The notes beneath the pieces were generated by a model that saw nothing but the letters and a program-made list of their open reading frames with translations, did not search any database and was not told the DNA's origin. A DNA stretch of 64,000 bases from Microbaculum marinum (lineage in GTDB: Bacteria; Pseudomonadota; Alphaproteobacteria; Rhizobiales; Tepidamorphaceae). A program made the position numbers and the translations under genes. Positions 25,575 through 34,078 of the stretch are shown here, piece after piece. Each line of letters opens with the position of its first letter. The stretch's first letter is position 1. Where the stretch lies: assembly GCF_042646165.1 (NCBI RefSeq), contig NZ_JBHRTC010000012.1, one strand, 5' to 3'.

Positions 25575-26420
25575 TCAGTGCGCCATCAGCACCGGGATCG
25601 TCATGCTCGACAGGATGTCGCTCGTCGTGCCGCCGAAGACGAACTGGCGGAAGCGGGAGTGACCGTAGCCGCCCATGACCAGAAGGTCCGCCTCGGTGTC
25701 GGCCGCGTGCGAGAGCAGCGCGTTGCCGATGTCGATGCCGGAATCGCCGATGCGCTTGACGTTGACCTCGAGGTCGTGCCGGGCGAGGTGCAGCGCCAGG
25801 TCGGCGCCGGCCTCTCCGCCGTGCGCCGACGGTGCGTCCTTGCCGACGATGACCACCGATACGTCTTCCGCGTTCTTCAGCAGCGGCAGGGCCTCGTTGG
25901 CGGCGCGGCTGGCCTCGCGGCGGCCGTCCCAGGCGACCATGACATGATGGAACCTCGGCTCCGGTATGCCGATATAGGGCACAACCAGCACCGCGCGGCC
26001 GGATTCGAACAGGGCCGCCTCGATCAGCAGCGCACGGATCGCCAGGTCGTCGTCCGGTTCCTCCTGCCCGACCACGATCATGTCGGCGGTGCGCCCGTGG
26101 ACGGCGAGCGTCGGCGCGGCGGCGGCCTCGGTGCAGTTGATGACGCGCACGTCGGAGCGGACGCCGGCGCGATCGGCTGCTGCGGTGAACGCCTCCGCGG
26201 CGGTCTGGGCGCCCGAAACCGAACGCTCGCGCTGCGATTCCAGCAGCGAGCCCGGCACTTCGCCCATGATCATCGGCGGGATCGTCGGCTCCAGGGCGAA
26301 AATGATCGCGGTCAGGTGCGCGTCGTGCTCGGCCGCCAGCGCCAGGGCAAAGTCACGCCGTTTGGTGTTGGCGCCGCTTTCCTCGGCATCGATGTGAACC
26401 AGAATGTCCTTCAACCCCAT
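25575..26420 (-). CDS. Universal stress protein, tandem UspA domains
   Basis: A 281-residue protein of two UspA-like halves. The first begins LKDILVHIDAEESG and the second has FHHVMVAWDGRREASRA. The ATP-binding loop is clear only in the second half, as MGGYGHSRFRQFVFGGTTSDIL near the C-terminus. ATG 26420 is preferred over 26432 because a GGAGGT site lies between. It stands between the Pat-type fusion and the host-attachment gene on one strand, which suggests a stress or low-oxygen regulon, though no promoter motif was identified. Confidence 0.9.
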   Translation of the reverse strand: MGLKDILVHIDAEESGANTKRRDFALALAAEHDAHLTAIIFALEPTIPPMIMGEVPGSLLESQRERSVSGAQTAAEAFTAAADRAGVRSDVRVINCTEAAAAPTLAVHGRTADMIVVGQEEPDDDLAIRALLIEAALFESGRAVLVVPYIGIPEPRFHHVMVAWDGRREASRAANEALPLLKNAEDVSVVIVGKDAPSAHGGEAGADLALHLARHDLEVNVKRIGDSGIDIGNALLSHAADTEADLLVMGGYGHSRFRQFVFGGTTSDILSSMTIPVLMAH

Positions 26421-26521
26421 GACGACCTCCATTGTGCGTCTGCTTGTCGGCCCGACCGGCTATCCGCCCGCGCCCCGTATCTGGTCAGTCCCGGCCAGTC
26501 CGGCGACCGGGCAAGGTGTTA

Positions 26522-26974
26522 TCAGACAGCGAGCACGTCGCCGAGATGCGATTCGATCTCGGCAGGGCCGGCCTGCGTGAGATCCTTGTCTATCTCCGCC
26601 ACCACCCTGGCCGCCAGCGGCTTCGACATGAGCGAACGGAGCTCGCCGAGCGCGCGCGGCGCCGCGATCAGGACGAGCCGCTCGAACTCGTCCTGCCGGG
26701 CGTGCCCGGTCAGCCAGTCGACCACGTCCCCGAGGAACCTGTGCTCCTCGTGCTTGTGGGGGTCGGTGCGCGGCTCCATGGCGTGGCGGCCCTGTCCGCC
26801 GCTGTCGAAGCTGCGGCCGGGCCGGTCCGACTGGATGTCCCGGTTCTGGCGGCGGTCGCCGATGAAGGCGCGGTCTTCCAGCTCGTGGACCCCCTTGCCG
26901 ACGCCTTCGTTGACGAACACCCGGGCGCGGGCACCGTCGGCGACGACCACCCATGTCACGATCTTGCGGACCAT
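26522..26974 (-). CDS. Host attachment protein family
   Basis: A 150-residue protein of the family first described in Agrobacterium as required for attachment to plant cells. Hallmarks are WVVVADGARARVF at the N-terminus, a basic variable middle (GDRRQNRDIQSDRPGRSFDS), then LVLIAAPRALGELR and a C-terminal VVAEIDKDLT helix, a fold related to release-factor eRF1-like domains. It has no signal peptide, so a surface role is doubtful; translation-linked functions have been proposed for the fold. It precedes the universal stress gene. Confidence 0.85.
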   Translation of the reverse strand: MVRKIVTWVVVADGARARVFVNEGVGKGVHELEDRAFIGDRRQNRDIQSDRPGRSFDSGGQGRHAMEPRTDPHKHEEHRFLGDVVDWLTGHARQDEFERLVLIAAPRALGELRSLMSKPLAARVVAEIDKDLTQAGPAEIESHLGDVLAV

Positions 26975-27042
26975 GCGGTCTCTCCCTGGAACTTCGAGCC
27001 CCGCAACATGGCAGTGAGAGTGCCCCCGAACCTTGATCGGGG

Positions 27043-27975
27043 TCAACGCCCCGGCATCCCGCCGCCGGTTTCCGTTTCGGGCGCGTTCCGATCCGGCAAC
27101 AGGAGCCAGTCGTGGAGCGCCCGCATCGCCGGGTTCCGCGATGTCGTCGGCACCAGCCAGTAGCCCCACCGGGGCCGCTCCAACTCGGCGGCGACCGGGA
27201 CCAGCGTCCCGCGCTCGAGAAAGGCGTCCACGAGGCCGATCCAGCCGAGCGCGATGCCCTGCTCGGCGATCGCCGCCTGGATGACGAGCTCGTAGGTGTT
27301 CAGCCCGAGGTCGGCCTGTCCGGGATCCCTGGCAATGCCGTGCTCGGCGAGCCAGCTCGGCCAGGTGACCCAGCGCGGCTTCGCCTCGGTGTCCAGGTGC
27401 AGGAGCGGGGCCGCGGCGATGTCGGCGGCCTCCCGCACCGGCCCGAACCGCTGCAGGAAGCCCGGCGCGCAGATCGGCACCACCCGCTCGGGCATGAGCA
27501 GACGGGCGTCGGCGCCGAAGTCGCCCGCCTCGCCGAACATCACGGCGATGTCGGCGACGCCCTCCAGGTCGCTCTCGAGCGCCTGGGAGGCGACGATATG
27601 GACCTCGATGTCAGGGTTGAGCCGGCGGAACTCCGGCACGCGCGGCATCAGCCACAACGAGGCGAAGCCGTAATCGGTATAGAGGCGGACCGCCGGCTTG
27701 CGGACCTGCTGCCGGATCCGCCGCGCCGCCTCGTCGACGCGGGAGACGCCCGCGGCCGCCGCCTCGTGGAAGATGCGGCCTTCCTCGGTGAGCTCGATGC
27801 CACGGTGCAGGCGGCGCAGCAGCGGCGCGCCGATCTCCTCCTCCAGCCGGCGGATCTGGTAGCTGACGGAGGGCTGCGACAGGCCGAGCTCGCCGGCGGC
27901 GCGCGTCAGGTTGCCGAGTCGGCCGACGGCTTCGAAGGTGCGCAGCCAGCCGAGGTCCAGCTTCCTTTCCGTCAT
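27043..27975 (-). CDS. LysR regulator of choline-sulfate use
   Basis: A 310-residue LysR-type regulator of the GcvA-like branch. The HTH is GNLTRAAGELGLSQPSVSYQIRRLE, interrupted by the normal turn at about residue 30, and the effector domain has YTDYGFASLWLMPRVPEFRR. It is divergent from a ChoX-like binding protein and a choline-sulfatase, which is the defining context of the choline-sulfate-utilisation regulators. A 15-bp palindrome with LysR spacing overlaps its own start codon, so negative autoregulation is likely. Choline or choline-sulfate as inducer is inferred. Confidence 0.88.
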   Translation of the reverse strand: MTERKLDLGWLRTFEAVGRLGNLTRAAGELGLSQPSVSYQIRRLEEEIGAPLLRRLHRGIELTEEGRIFHEAAAAGVSRVDEAARRIRQQVRKPAVRLYTDYGFASLWLMPRVPEFRRLNPDIEVHIVASQALESDLEGVADIAVMFGEAGDFGADARLLMPERVVPICAPGFLQRFGPVREAADIAAAPLLHLDTEAKPRWVTWPSWLAEHGIARDPGQADLGLNTYELVIQAAIAEQGIALGWIGLVDAFLERGTLVPVAAELERPRWGYWLVPTTSRNPAMRALHDWLLLPDRNAPETETGGGMPGR

Positions 27976-27988
27976 AGACTGTGCCTAT
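27974..27988. promoter_or_regulatory. Candidate LysR box (T-N11-A)
   Basis: The palindrome ATAGACTGTGCCTAT has arms ATAGaC/GcCTAT and the T-N11-A spacing of LysR sites. It covers the regulator start codon and lies about 155 bases before choX. A further half site (CAATAGG) is near 28038. Confidence 0.5.
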
Positions 27989-28142
27989 GGCAGCGATCCA
28001 GATTCAGGGGGTGCAAATTCATCCCGATTTCGGCGTTCAATAGGACCGGATCCCGGCACCAGACCCAGAATACCGCAAAAAAAGATCTGCCGACCGGAAA
28101 ACTGCGCCGCCTCGCCCGGCCGTGACCAAGGGGAACACCGAT

Positions 28143-29084
28143 ATGAAGCGCACATGCCTTACATTCGCTCTCGCCATCGCCGCCGTCTATAGCACGCCGG
28201 TGCTGGCCGCGGACGATGCCAGCTGCGAGACCATTCTCATGTCCGATCCCGGCTGGACGGACATCAATGCCACCAACGGCGTCGCCACGGTGCTGCTCGA
28301 AGCGCTCGGCTACGAGCCGGACATCAAGACGCTGTCGGTGCCGATTGGCTATCAGTCGATGAAGAACGGCGACATCGACGTCTTCCTCGGCAACTGGATG
28401 CCGGCGCAGCAGAAGTTCATGGACGACCTGAACGAGGCCAAGGCCGTCGACGTCCTGGCCAAGAACCTCACGGGCGCGAAGTTCACCCTCGCGGTGCCGT
28501 CCTACGTGGCCGAGGCGGGGGTCAAGGACTTCAAGGATCTCAATGCCAATGCCGACAAGTTCGGCAGGGAGATCTACGGCATCGAGCCCGGGGCGCCGGC
28601 CAACTCCAACATCCAGAAGATGATCGACGCCAACGATTTCGACCTCGGCGACTGGAGCGTCGTGGAATCCGGCGAGCAGGCGATGCTCGCCCAGGTGGCG
28701 CGCAACCAGGACGACGAGAAGTGGATCGTCTTCCTGGCCTGGGCACCGCACCCGATGAACAGCCGTTTCGACATCGAGTACCTGTCGGGCGGCGACGACT
28801 ACTTCGGCCCGAACTACGGCGGCGCCGAAGTCTACACGCTGGCGCGTACGGGATGGGCGGAGAAATGCCCGAACGCCGCGCAGCTCTTCAGGAACCTCCA
28901 GTTCGAGGTCTCCATGGAGAACGAACTCATGGGCAAGATCCTCGACGACGGCCAGGAGCCGGACGCCGCGGCCAGGGACTGGCTGAAGGCGCATCCGCAG
29001 GTCATCGAGCCGTGGCTCGAGAACGTCACGACGCTGGACGGCCAGCCCGGCCTGCCGGCGGTCAAGGACGCGCTCGGCCTGTAG
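28143..29084 (+). CDS. choX: Choline-binding periplasmic protein (ChoX-like)
   Basis: A 313-residue periplasmic binding protein of the choline ABC transporter type. The signal peptide ends at TPVLAADD (about residue 23). The aromatic box that grips the trimethylammonium group in ChoX has counterparts at Trp38 (DPGWTD), Trp85 (GNWMPA), Tyr121 (PSYV) and Trp200 (LAWAPH). Cysteine 28 near the mature N-terminus is also conserved. Neither the permease nor the ATPase gene follows; choline-sulfatase does, 96 bases downstream. It may therefore feed a distant transporter or bind choline-sulfate. Confidence 0.92.
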   Translation: MKRTCLTFALAIAAVYSTPVLAADDASCETILMSDPGWTDINATNGVATVLLEALGYEPDIKTLSVPIGYQSMKNGDIDVFLGNWMPAQQKFMDDLNEAKAVDVLAKNLTGAKFTLAVPSYVAEAGVKDFKDLNANADKFGREIYGIEPGAPANSNIQKMIDANDFDLGDWSVVESGEQAMLAQVARNQDDEKWIVFLAWAPHPMNSRFDIEYLSGGDDYFGPNYGGAEVYTLARTGWAEKCPNAAQLFRNLQFEVSMENELMGKILDDGQEPDAAARDWLKAHPQVIEPWLENVTTLDGQPGLPAVKDALGL

Positions 29085-29180
29085 GGCCATTCCAAGGGGA
29101 CGGACCGGTCGCGACGGGGTCGCGGCCGCTCTCCCCGACACGCGGACCGCGGACATTCGGCCTGAACGGGACTGCACAGA

Positions 29181-30695
29181 GTGACCCGCCCCAACATCCT
29201 CATCCTGATGGTCGACCAGCTCAACGGAACCCTGTTTCCGGACGGCCCGGCCGATTTCCTGCACGCGCCGAACCTCGCCGCGCTGGCGGAGCGGTCGACG
29301 CGGTTCGCCAATGCGTATACCGCGAGCCCGCTGTGCGCGCCGGGGCGGGCGTCGTTCATGTCGGGCCAGCTGCCGTCACGCACCCGCGTCTACGACAACG
29401 CGGCGGAATTCGGCTCCGACATCCCGACCTACGCGCATCACCTGCGCCGCGCCGGCTATCACACCTGCCTGTCCGGCAAGATGCATTTCGTCGGCCCCGA
29501 CCAGCTGCACGGGCTGGAGGAGCGGCTGACGACGGACATCTATCCGGCAGATTTCGGCTGGACGCCCGACTACGGCCGGCCGGGCGAGCGGATCGACTGG
29601 TGGTACCACAATCTCGGCTCGGTCACCGGCGCGGGGGTCGCGGAGATCACCAACCAGCTCGAATACGACGACGAGGTCGCCTACAACGCCGTCAACAAGC
29701 TCTACGACCTGGCGCGCGGCCACGACGAGCGGCCTTGGTGCCTGACCGTCAGCTTCACCCATCCTCACGATCCCTACGTCGCGCGCCGGCGCTACTGGGA
29801 TCTCTACGAGCAGTGCGGCGCCCTCGAGCCGGCCGTGCCCGCCATTCCGTTCGACGACCAGGACCCGCATTCGCAGCGGCTGATGAGGGCGAGCGACTAC
29901 GCCTCCTTCGAGATCACCGCGGAGAACATCCGCCGCGCGCGGCGCGGCTACTTCGCCAACATTTCCTATGTCGACGACAAGATCGGCGAGATCCTCGACG
30001 TGCTGAAGCGCTGCCGGATGGAGGACGACACGATCGTGGTCTTCGCCTCCGACCACGGCGACATGCTCGGCGCCCGCGGGCTGTGGTTCAAGATGAGCTT
30101 CTTCGAGGGCTCCGCGCGCGTGCCGCTGATGATCGCCGCGCCCGGCATGCCGGCGAAGCGGATCGCCGACCCGGTGTCGACGCTGGACGTTGTGCCGACG
30201 CTCGCCGAACTGGCCGGCGTCGATCTCGGGCAGGTCAGTCCCTGGACCGACGGGGAGAGCGTGGTCGGCCTGGCCGGCGGGACCGCGTCGCGCGGCGTCG
30301 TGCCGATGGAATACGCCGCGGAAGGTTCCGAGGCACCGCTGGTGGCGCTGCGCGACGGTCGCTTCAAGCTGGTGCTGTGCGAACTCGATCCGCCGCAGCT
30401 GTTCGACCTCGACGCCGATCCCGACGAACTGACCAACCTTGCCGCGGACCCCGACCATGTCGAAACGGTCGCCTCGATGACCACAACGGCGCTGGAACGC
30501 TGGGACCTCGCCCGCTTCGACCGCGAGGTCCGCGCCAGCCAGGCCCGCCGGCACGTCGTTTACGAGGCGCTGCGCAACGGCGCCTACTATCCCTGGGACT
30601 ACCAGCCGCTGCGCCGCGCCTCGGAGCGCTACATGCGCAATCACATGGACCTGAACGTGCTCGAGGAGTCCCAGCGCTTTCCGCGCGGCGAATAG
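29181..30695 (+). CDS. betC: Choline-sulfatase
   Basis: A 504-residue type I sulfatase hydrolysing choline-O-sulfate to choline and sulfate. Cys52 in SPLCAPGRASF is the C-x-P-x-R site converted to formylglycine. The N-terminal metal site is ILMVDQLNG and the later metal residues are in FASDHGDMLG. The C-terminal RYMRNHMDLN with the preceding YYPWDYQP is characteristic of BetC. There is no signal peptide, so it acts in the cytoplasm. It starts at GTG 29181. With choX and the LysR gene it forms a choline-sulfate scavenging module supplying osmoprotectant precursor; betA and betB are not in the window. Confidence 0.94.
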   Translation: MTRPNILILMVDQLNGTLFPDGPADFLHAPNLAALAERSTRFANAYTASPLCAPGRASFMSGQLPSRTRVYDNAAEFGSDIPTYAHHLRRAGYHTCLSGKMHFVGPDQLHGLEERLTTDIYPADFGWTPDYGRPGERIDWWYHNLGSVTGAGVAEITNQLEYDDEVAYNAVNKLYDLARGHDERPWCLTVSFTHPHDPYVARRRYWDLYEQCGALEPAVPAIPFDDQDPHSQRLMRASDYASFEITAENIRRARRGYFANISYVDDKIGEILDVLKRCRMEDDTIVVFASDHGDMLGARGLWFKMSFFEGSARVPLMIAAPGMPAKRIADPVSTLDVVPTLAELAGVDLGQVSPWTDGESVVGLAGGTASRGVVPMEYAAEGSEAPLVALRDGRFKLVLCELDPPQLFDLDADPDELTNLAADPDHVETVASMTTTALERWDLARFDREVRASQARRHVVYEALRNGAYYPWDYQPLRRASERYMRNHMDLNVLEESQRFPRGE

Positions 30696-30759
30696 CGGCG
30701 CGAACGGATCTCTCGCCGTTTGCCGTGGCCTTCGTCCTCCACGGGGGGTAAGAGGGGCC

Positions 30760-31479
30760 ATGAGCGCACTGTTCGAGGAACTCGACTACCGGCCGACGCC
30801 GATCGGCGCGCTGAGCCTGCGTCGCCGGCGCGACCCGAAGCTTGGCGTCGACGTGTTCGAGATCAAGCTCGGCGACGAGTACCTGATGTCGAGCCGCTTT
30901 ACGGCCTCGGAGATCGCGCTCGCCCGGCTGGGCCTCGCAGGCCTTTCGGGCGACGGGTTCGACGTGGTCGTCGGCGGGCTCGGACTCGGCCATACCGCCA
31001 AGGCCGTTCTGGAAGACGGCCGCGTATCCTCGCTGCTGGTCGTCGACTACCTGCAGGCGGTGATCGACTGGCACAACGAGGGCCTGGTGCCGCTCGGGCC
31101 GGAACTGACCGGCGATGCGCGGTGCCGTTTTGTCCATGGCGACTTCTTCGCGCTGGCGACGGGCGAGGCCGGTTTCGATTCCCGGTCGCCCGGCCGGGTC
31201 TTCGATGCGATCCTGCTCGACATCGACCATTCGCCGGAGTTCCTGCTCGATGCGCAGAACGCTCGGTTCTACGCGCAGGAAGGGCTAAATCGGCTCGCGG
31301 CGCATCTGAAGCCCGGCGGCGTATTCGGGCTCTGGTCCAACGACCGGCCGGACGAAACCTTCCGCACGAAGCTTGCATCGGTTTTCGCCGAGGCGCGCGC
31401 CGAAGAAGTGACCTTCGACAATCCGCTGCAGGACAAGCCGTTCACGCAGACCGTCTACCTGGCGACAGTCGCGGCCTAG
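30760..31479 (+). CDS. Spermidine-synthase-like protein
   Basis: A 239-residue Rossmann-fold protein related to polyamine aminopropyltransferases/class I methyltransferases. The nucleotide-binding loop is VVVGGLGLGHTAKAVL (about residues 68-83), followed by LLVVDY and the active-site strand AILLDIDHSPEFLL. It lacks the N-terminal beta domain expected in true spermidine synthases, so polyamine synthesis is uncertain. It lies 64 bases after betC, and its stop codon overlaps the stop of the converging acyl-CoA dehydrogenase. Confidence 0.8.
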   Translation: MSALFEELDYRPTPIGALSLRRRRDPKLGVDVFEIKLGDEYLMSSRFTASEIALARLGLAGLSGDGFDVVVGGLGLGHTAKAVLEDGRVSSLLVVDYLQAVIDWHNEGLVPLGPELTGDARCRFVHGDFFALATGEAGFDSRSPGRVFDAILLDIDHSPEFLLDAQNARFYAQEGLNRLAAHLKPGGVFGLWSNDRPDETFRTKLASVFAEARAEEVTFDNPLQDKPFTQTVYLATVAA

Positions 31480-32624
31480 CGAAGCGTCTCCCGCGCGATG
31501 ATCATGCGCTGGATCTCGGAGGTGCCCTCGTAGATCGTGGTGATGCGGACGTCGCGGGCGAGGCGTTCGAGCGGATAGTCGCGGATGTATCCGGCGCCGC
31601 CGTGAAGCTGCAGAGCCGTATAGGTGGCGCGCTGCGCAGCTTCGGTGGCATAGAGCTTCGCCATGGAGGCGGCCTTGGCGAACGGCGCGCCTGACGCCTT
31701 CAGCGCCGCCGCCTGGAGAATCAGCAGCCGCGCCGCCTCGAGTTCGGTCTCGCGGTCGGCGATCATCCACTGGACGCCCTGCATGTCGGCGATCTTGCGC
31801 CCGAACTGCTCGCGCTCCCTGACGTAGCCGATGGCCAGATCCATCGCGGCGCGGGCGATGCCGAGCGCCACCGAGGCGATGCCGATGCGCCCGCCGGCCA
31901 GCTCGCCGACGGCGATGCGGAAGCCGTCGTTTACGTCTCCCATGATGGCCGACGCCGGGATGCGACAGTCCTCGAAGGTCACCGCGTTGGTGGCCGAGCC
32001 GGTCTGGCCCATCTTCTTTTCGGCGGGGCCGACGATGACGCCCGGCGTGTCCGCCTCAACCAGAAAGCAGGAAATGCCCTTGCCCTTCGGCGCGTCGGGA
32101 TCGGTCACGGCCCAGACCACGAACAGGCCCGCGATCTCGCCGCTGGTTATGTAGAGCTTCGAGCCGTTCAGCACCCATCCGTTGCCGTCCATGCGCGCAG
32201 ACGTGCGCATGCCGGCGGGATCGGAGCCGGCCCCCGACTCGGTCAGGCAGAATCCCGCCGCGGGCCAGGTGCCGTCGCAGATCTTCGGCAGGTATTCGGC
32301 GCGCTGTTCCTCGGAGCCGCAGGCCTGGATGATCTCGCCGACCATGTTGGTCACCGACAGGGTCACCGCCGTCGAGGCGCAGCCTTCGGCCAGGGCTTCG
32401 ATGGCCAGTGCGAAGCCGACCGGACCGGCCTCCGAGCCGCCGTAGTCGGCGCGCACGTTCAGGCCGCAGAAGCCGTTTTCCGCCAAGAGCTTGAGATTGG
32501 AGAGGAACTCCTTCCGCCCTTCGCCGCGATCGAGCCGCTCCGCCAGCGGTGCGAGACGGTCGGCGGCGATACGGCGCGCCGTATCGCGAATCAGGCGCTT
32601 GTCTTCCGTGGGTTGCAGGTCCAT
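31476..32624 (-). CDS. Acyl-CoA dehydrogenase
   Basis: A 382-residue FAD-dependent acyl-CoA dehydrogenase. The family signature GFCLTESGAGSDPAGMRT binds FAD/substrate, YITSGEIAGLFVVWAVT follows, and the catalytic base is Glu366 in TIYEGTSEIQR. Tail residues QLHGGAGYIRDYPLERLARD are typical. ATG 32624 is chosen over a TTG 18 bases upstream. It would dehydrogenate a short or branched acyl-CoA and pass electrons to ETF. The gene converges on the spermidine-synthase-like gene and shares a CTAG stop with it. Confidence 0.94.
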   Translation of the reverse strand: MDLQPTEDKRLIRDTARRIAADRLAPLAERLDRGEGRKEFLSNLKLLAENGFCGLNVRADYGGSEAGPVGFALAIEALAEGCASTAVTLSVTNMVGEIIQACGSEEQRAEYLPKICDGTWPAAGFCLTESGAGSDPAGMRTSARMDGNGWVLNGSKLYITSGEIAGLFVVWAVTDPDAPKGKGISCFLVEADTPGVIVGPAEKKMGQTGSATNAVTFEDCRIPASAIMGDVNDGFRIAVGELAGGRIGIASVALGIARAAMDLAIGYVREREQFGRKIADMQGVQWMIADRETELEAARLLILQAAALKASGAPFAKAASMAKLYATEAAQRATYTALQLHGGAGYIRDYPLERLARDVRITTIYEGTSEIQRMIIARETLR

Positions 32625-32739
32625 TGCGGCGTCCTGGTACAAGGATCGTACCCGGTCTCGGGATGCCGCGTTCTAGTTTGGAAGCGGTGCGTCGGCAACC
32701 GTCCGACACATGCTGCGCGCTTCGTCGCGCGACGAAGCG

Positions 32740-32922
32740 CTACTTCTTGCCGTCGTCTTTCTCGTCATCGTCCTCGTGGACGGGCTGGGTGATCGACGGC
32801 GGGTCGCTGGCGGGAAAGGTATCATCGAGTTCCTCGTCCAGATCCCGGTCTTCCGCTCGCTTCTTCTGGTCCTTGAGGCGGTCCTTCTCGCTCTTCCTGG
32901 TCAGGCGCTCGATATCCTTCAT
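32740..32922 (-). CDS. Small highly charged conserved protein
   Basis: A 60-residue protein almost entirely charged, with the conserved core DEELDDTFPASDPPSITQP, a motif seen in many short proteobacterial proteins of unknown function. ATG 32922 is preferred because AAGGAG sits upstream at the right distance, while the ATG at 32937 overlaps that site. It is probably intrinsically disordered. It is separated by about 115 bases from the acyl-CoA dehydrogenase start; no functional link is evident. Confidence 0.75.
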   Translation of the reverse strand: MKDIERLTRKSEKDRLKDQKKRAEDRDLDEELDDTFPASDPPSITQPVHEDDDEKDDGKK

Positions 32923-33048
32923 GTCAGTCTCCTTCATCGGCCTCGTCCCGGCATCATCGTGCCGGAGTCACCGTTTCGCAAGAACCGGGTGGGTGCCGCC
33001 GGCACAACCGACTAGAAACGCGCCGCTCACCAATAAGGTTCGCCTGGC

Positions 33049-33984
33049 ATGAACAAAATCTCGGCCCCGATGGGAGCCGTCGAATGGGCGCTGCTTCTTG
33101 TCCTGTCTCTCTTGTGGGGCGGCTCGTTCCTGTTCGCCAAGGTGGCGGTCGGGGAGCTGCCGCCGCTCACGGTGGCGTTTCTCCGCGTGTCGATCGCGGC
33201 GGCAACGCTGGTGGCGATCGTGCGCATTCGCGGGCTCGGCATGCCGTCGGGGCGGGAGTGGCTGCCGTTCCTGGTGATGGGGACGATCAACAACGTGATC
33301 CCCTTCGGGTTGCTGTTCTGGGCGATGACGCAGGTGACGAGCGGCCTGGCGGCGATCCTGAACGCGACGACGCCGCTCTTCACCGTGCTTTGCGCGCATG
33401 TCCTGACGGCGGACGAAAGAATGACCCCGCAAAAGCTCGCCGGCGTGCTGATCGGACTGGGCGGGGTGGCGGTCATGATCGGCCTCGACACGCTGTCCGG
33501 ACTAGGCCTCGACGTGCTGGCGCAGCTCGCCTGCGTCGGCGCAGCGGTTTCCTATGCGTTCGCGACGATCTGGGGCCGGCGCCTGTCCGGCCGGCCGCCG
33601 CTGGTCGTCGCCGCGGGACAGGTGACGTCGTCGAGCATCCTGCTGCTGCCGATCATCCTCGTCGTCGATACGCCGTGGCGGCTTTCGGCGCCGTCCGCCG
33701 CGACGGCCGGGGCGATCCTGGCGCTGGCGCTGGCCGCCACCGCACTCGCCTACCTGATCTACTTCCGCATACTGCAGACGGCCGGGTCCACCAATCTGTC
33801 GCTGGTGACCTTCCTGATCCCCGTAAGCGCCCTGGCGCTCGGCGCCCTGCTGCTCGGCGAGACGGTCACGGCCTCGAACCTTGCGGGAATGGTGCTGATC
33901 GGCATCGGGCTGGCCGCGATCGATGGCCGCCCTTTCAGCGCCATTCGCGCTGTCGCCGCCGGCCGCCGCGTCCGGGCGCGCTGA
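33049..33984 (+). CDS. DMT superfamily (EamA) transporter, first of tandem pair
   Basis: A 311-residue inner-membrane transporter with ten predicted helices in two EamA repeats. The first half begins LLVLSLLWGGSFLFAKVAVG and contains GLAAILNATTPLFTVL; the second half has LSLVTFLIPVSALALGALLLGE. These match metabolite exporters of the drug/metabolite family. The next gene is a clear paralogue aligned from the first residues. The exported compound is unknown. Confidence 0.9.
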   Translation: MNKISAPMGAVEWALLLVLSLLWGGSFLFAKVAVGELPPLTVAFLRVSIAAATLVAIVRIRGLGMPSGREWLPFLVMGTINNVIPFGLLFWAMTQVTSGLAAILNATTPLFTVLCAHVLTADERMTPQKLAGVLIGLGGVAVMIGLDTLSGLGLDVLAQLACVGAAVSYAFATIWGRRLSGRPPLVVAAGQVTSSSILLLPIILVVDTPWRLSAPSAATAGAILALALAATALAYLIYFRILQTAGSTNLSLVTFLIPVSALALGALLLGETVTASNLAGMVLIGIGLAAIDGRPFSAIRAVAAGRRVRAR

Positions 33985-34078
33985 CAGGCGACATTTGCGC
34001 CCGAGCAATGGACAGCACACCCGGATGCGGGTATCGGGCTGGCCGGTGCGTGGGCGCGACAGGACTGCGGGCAGGGCC

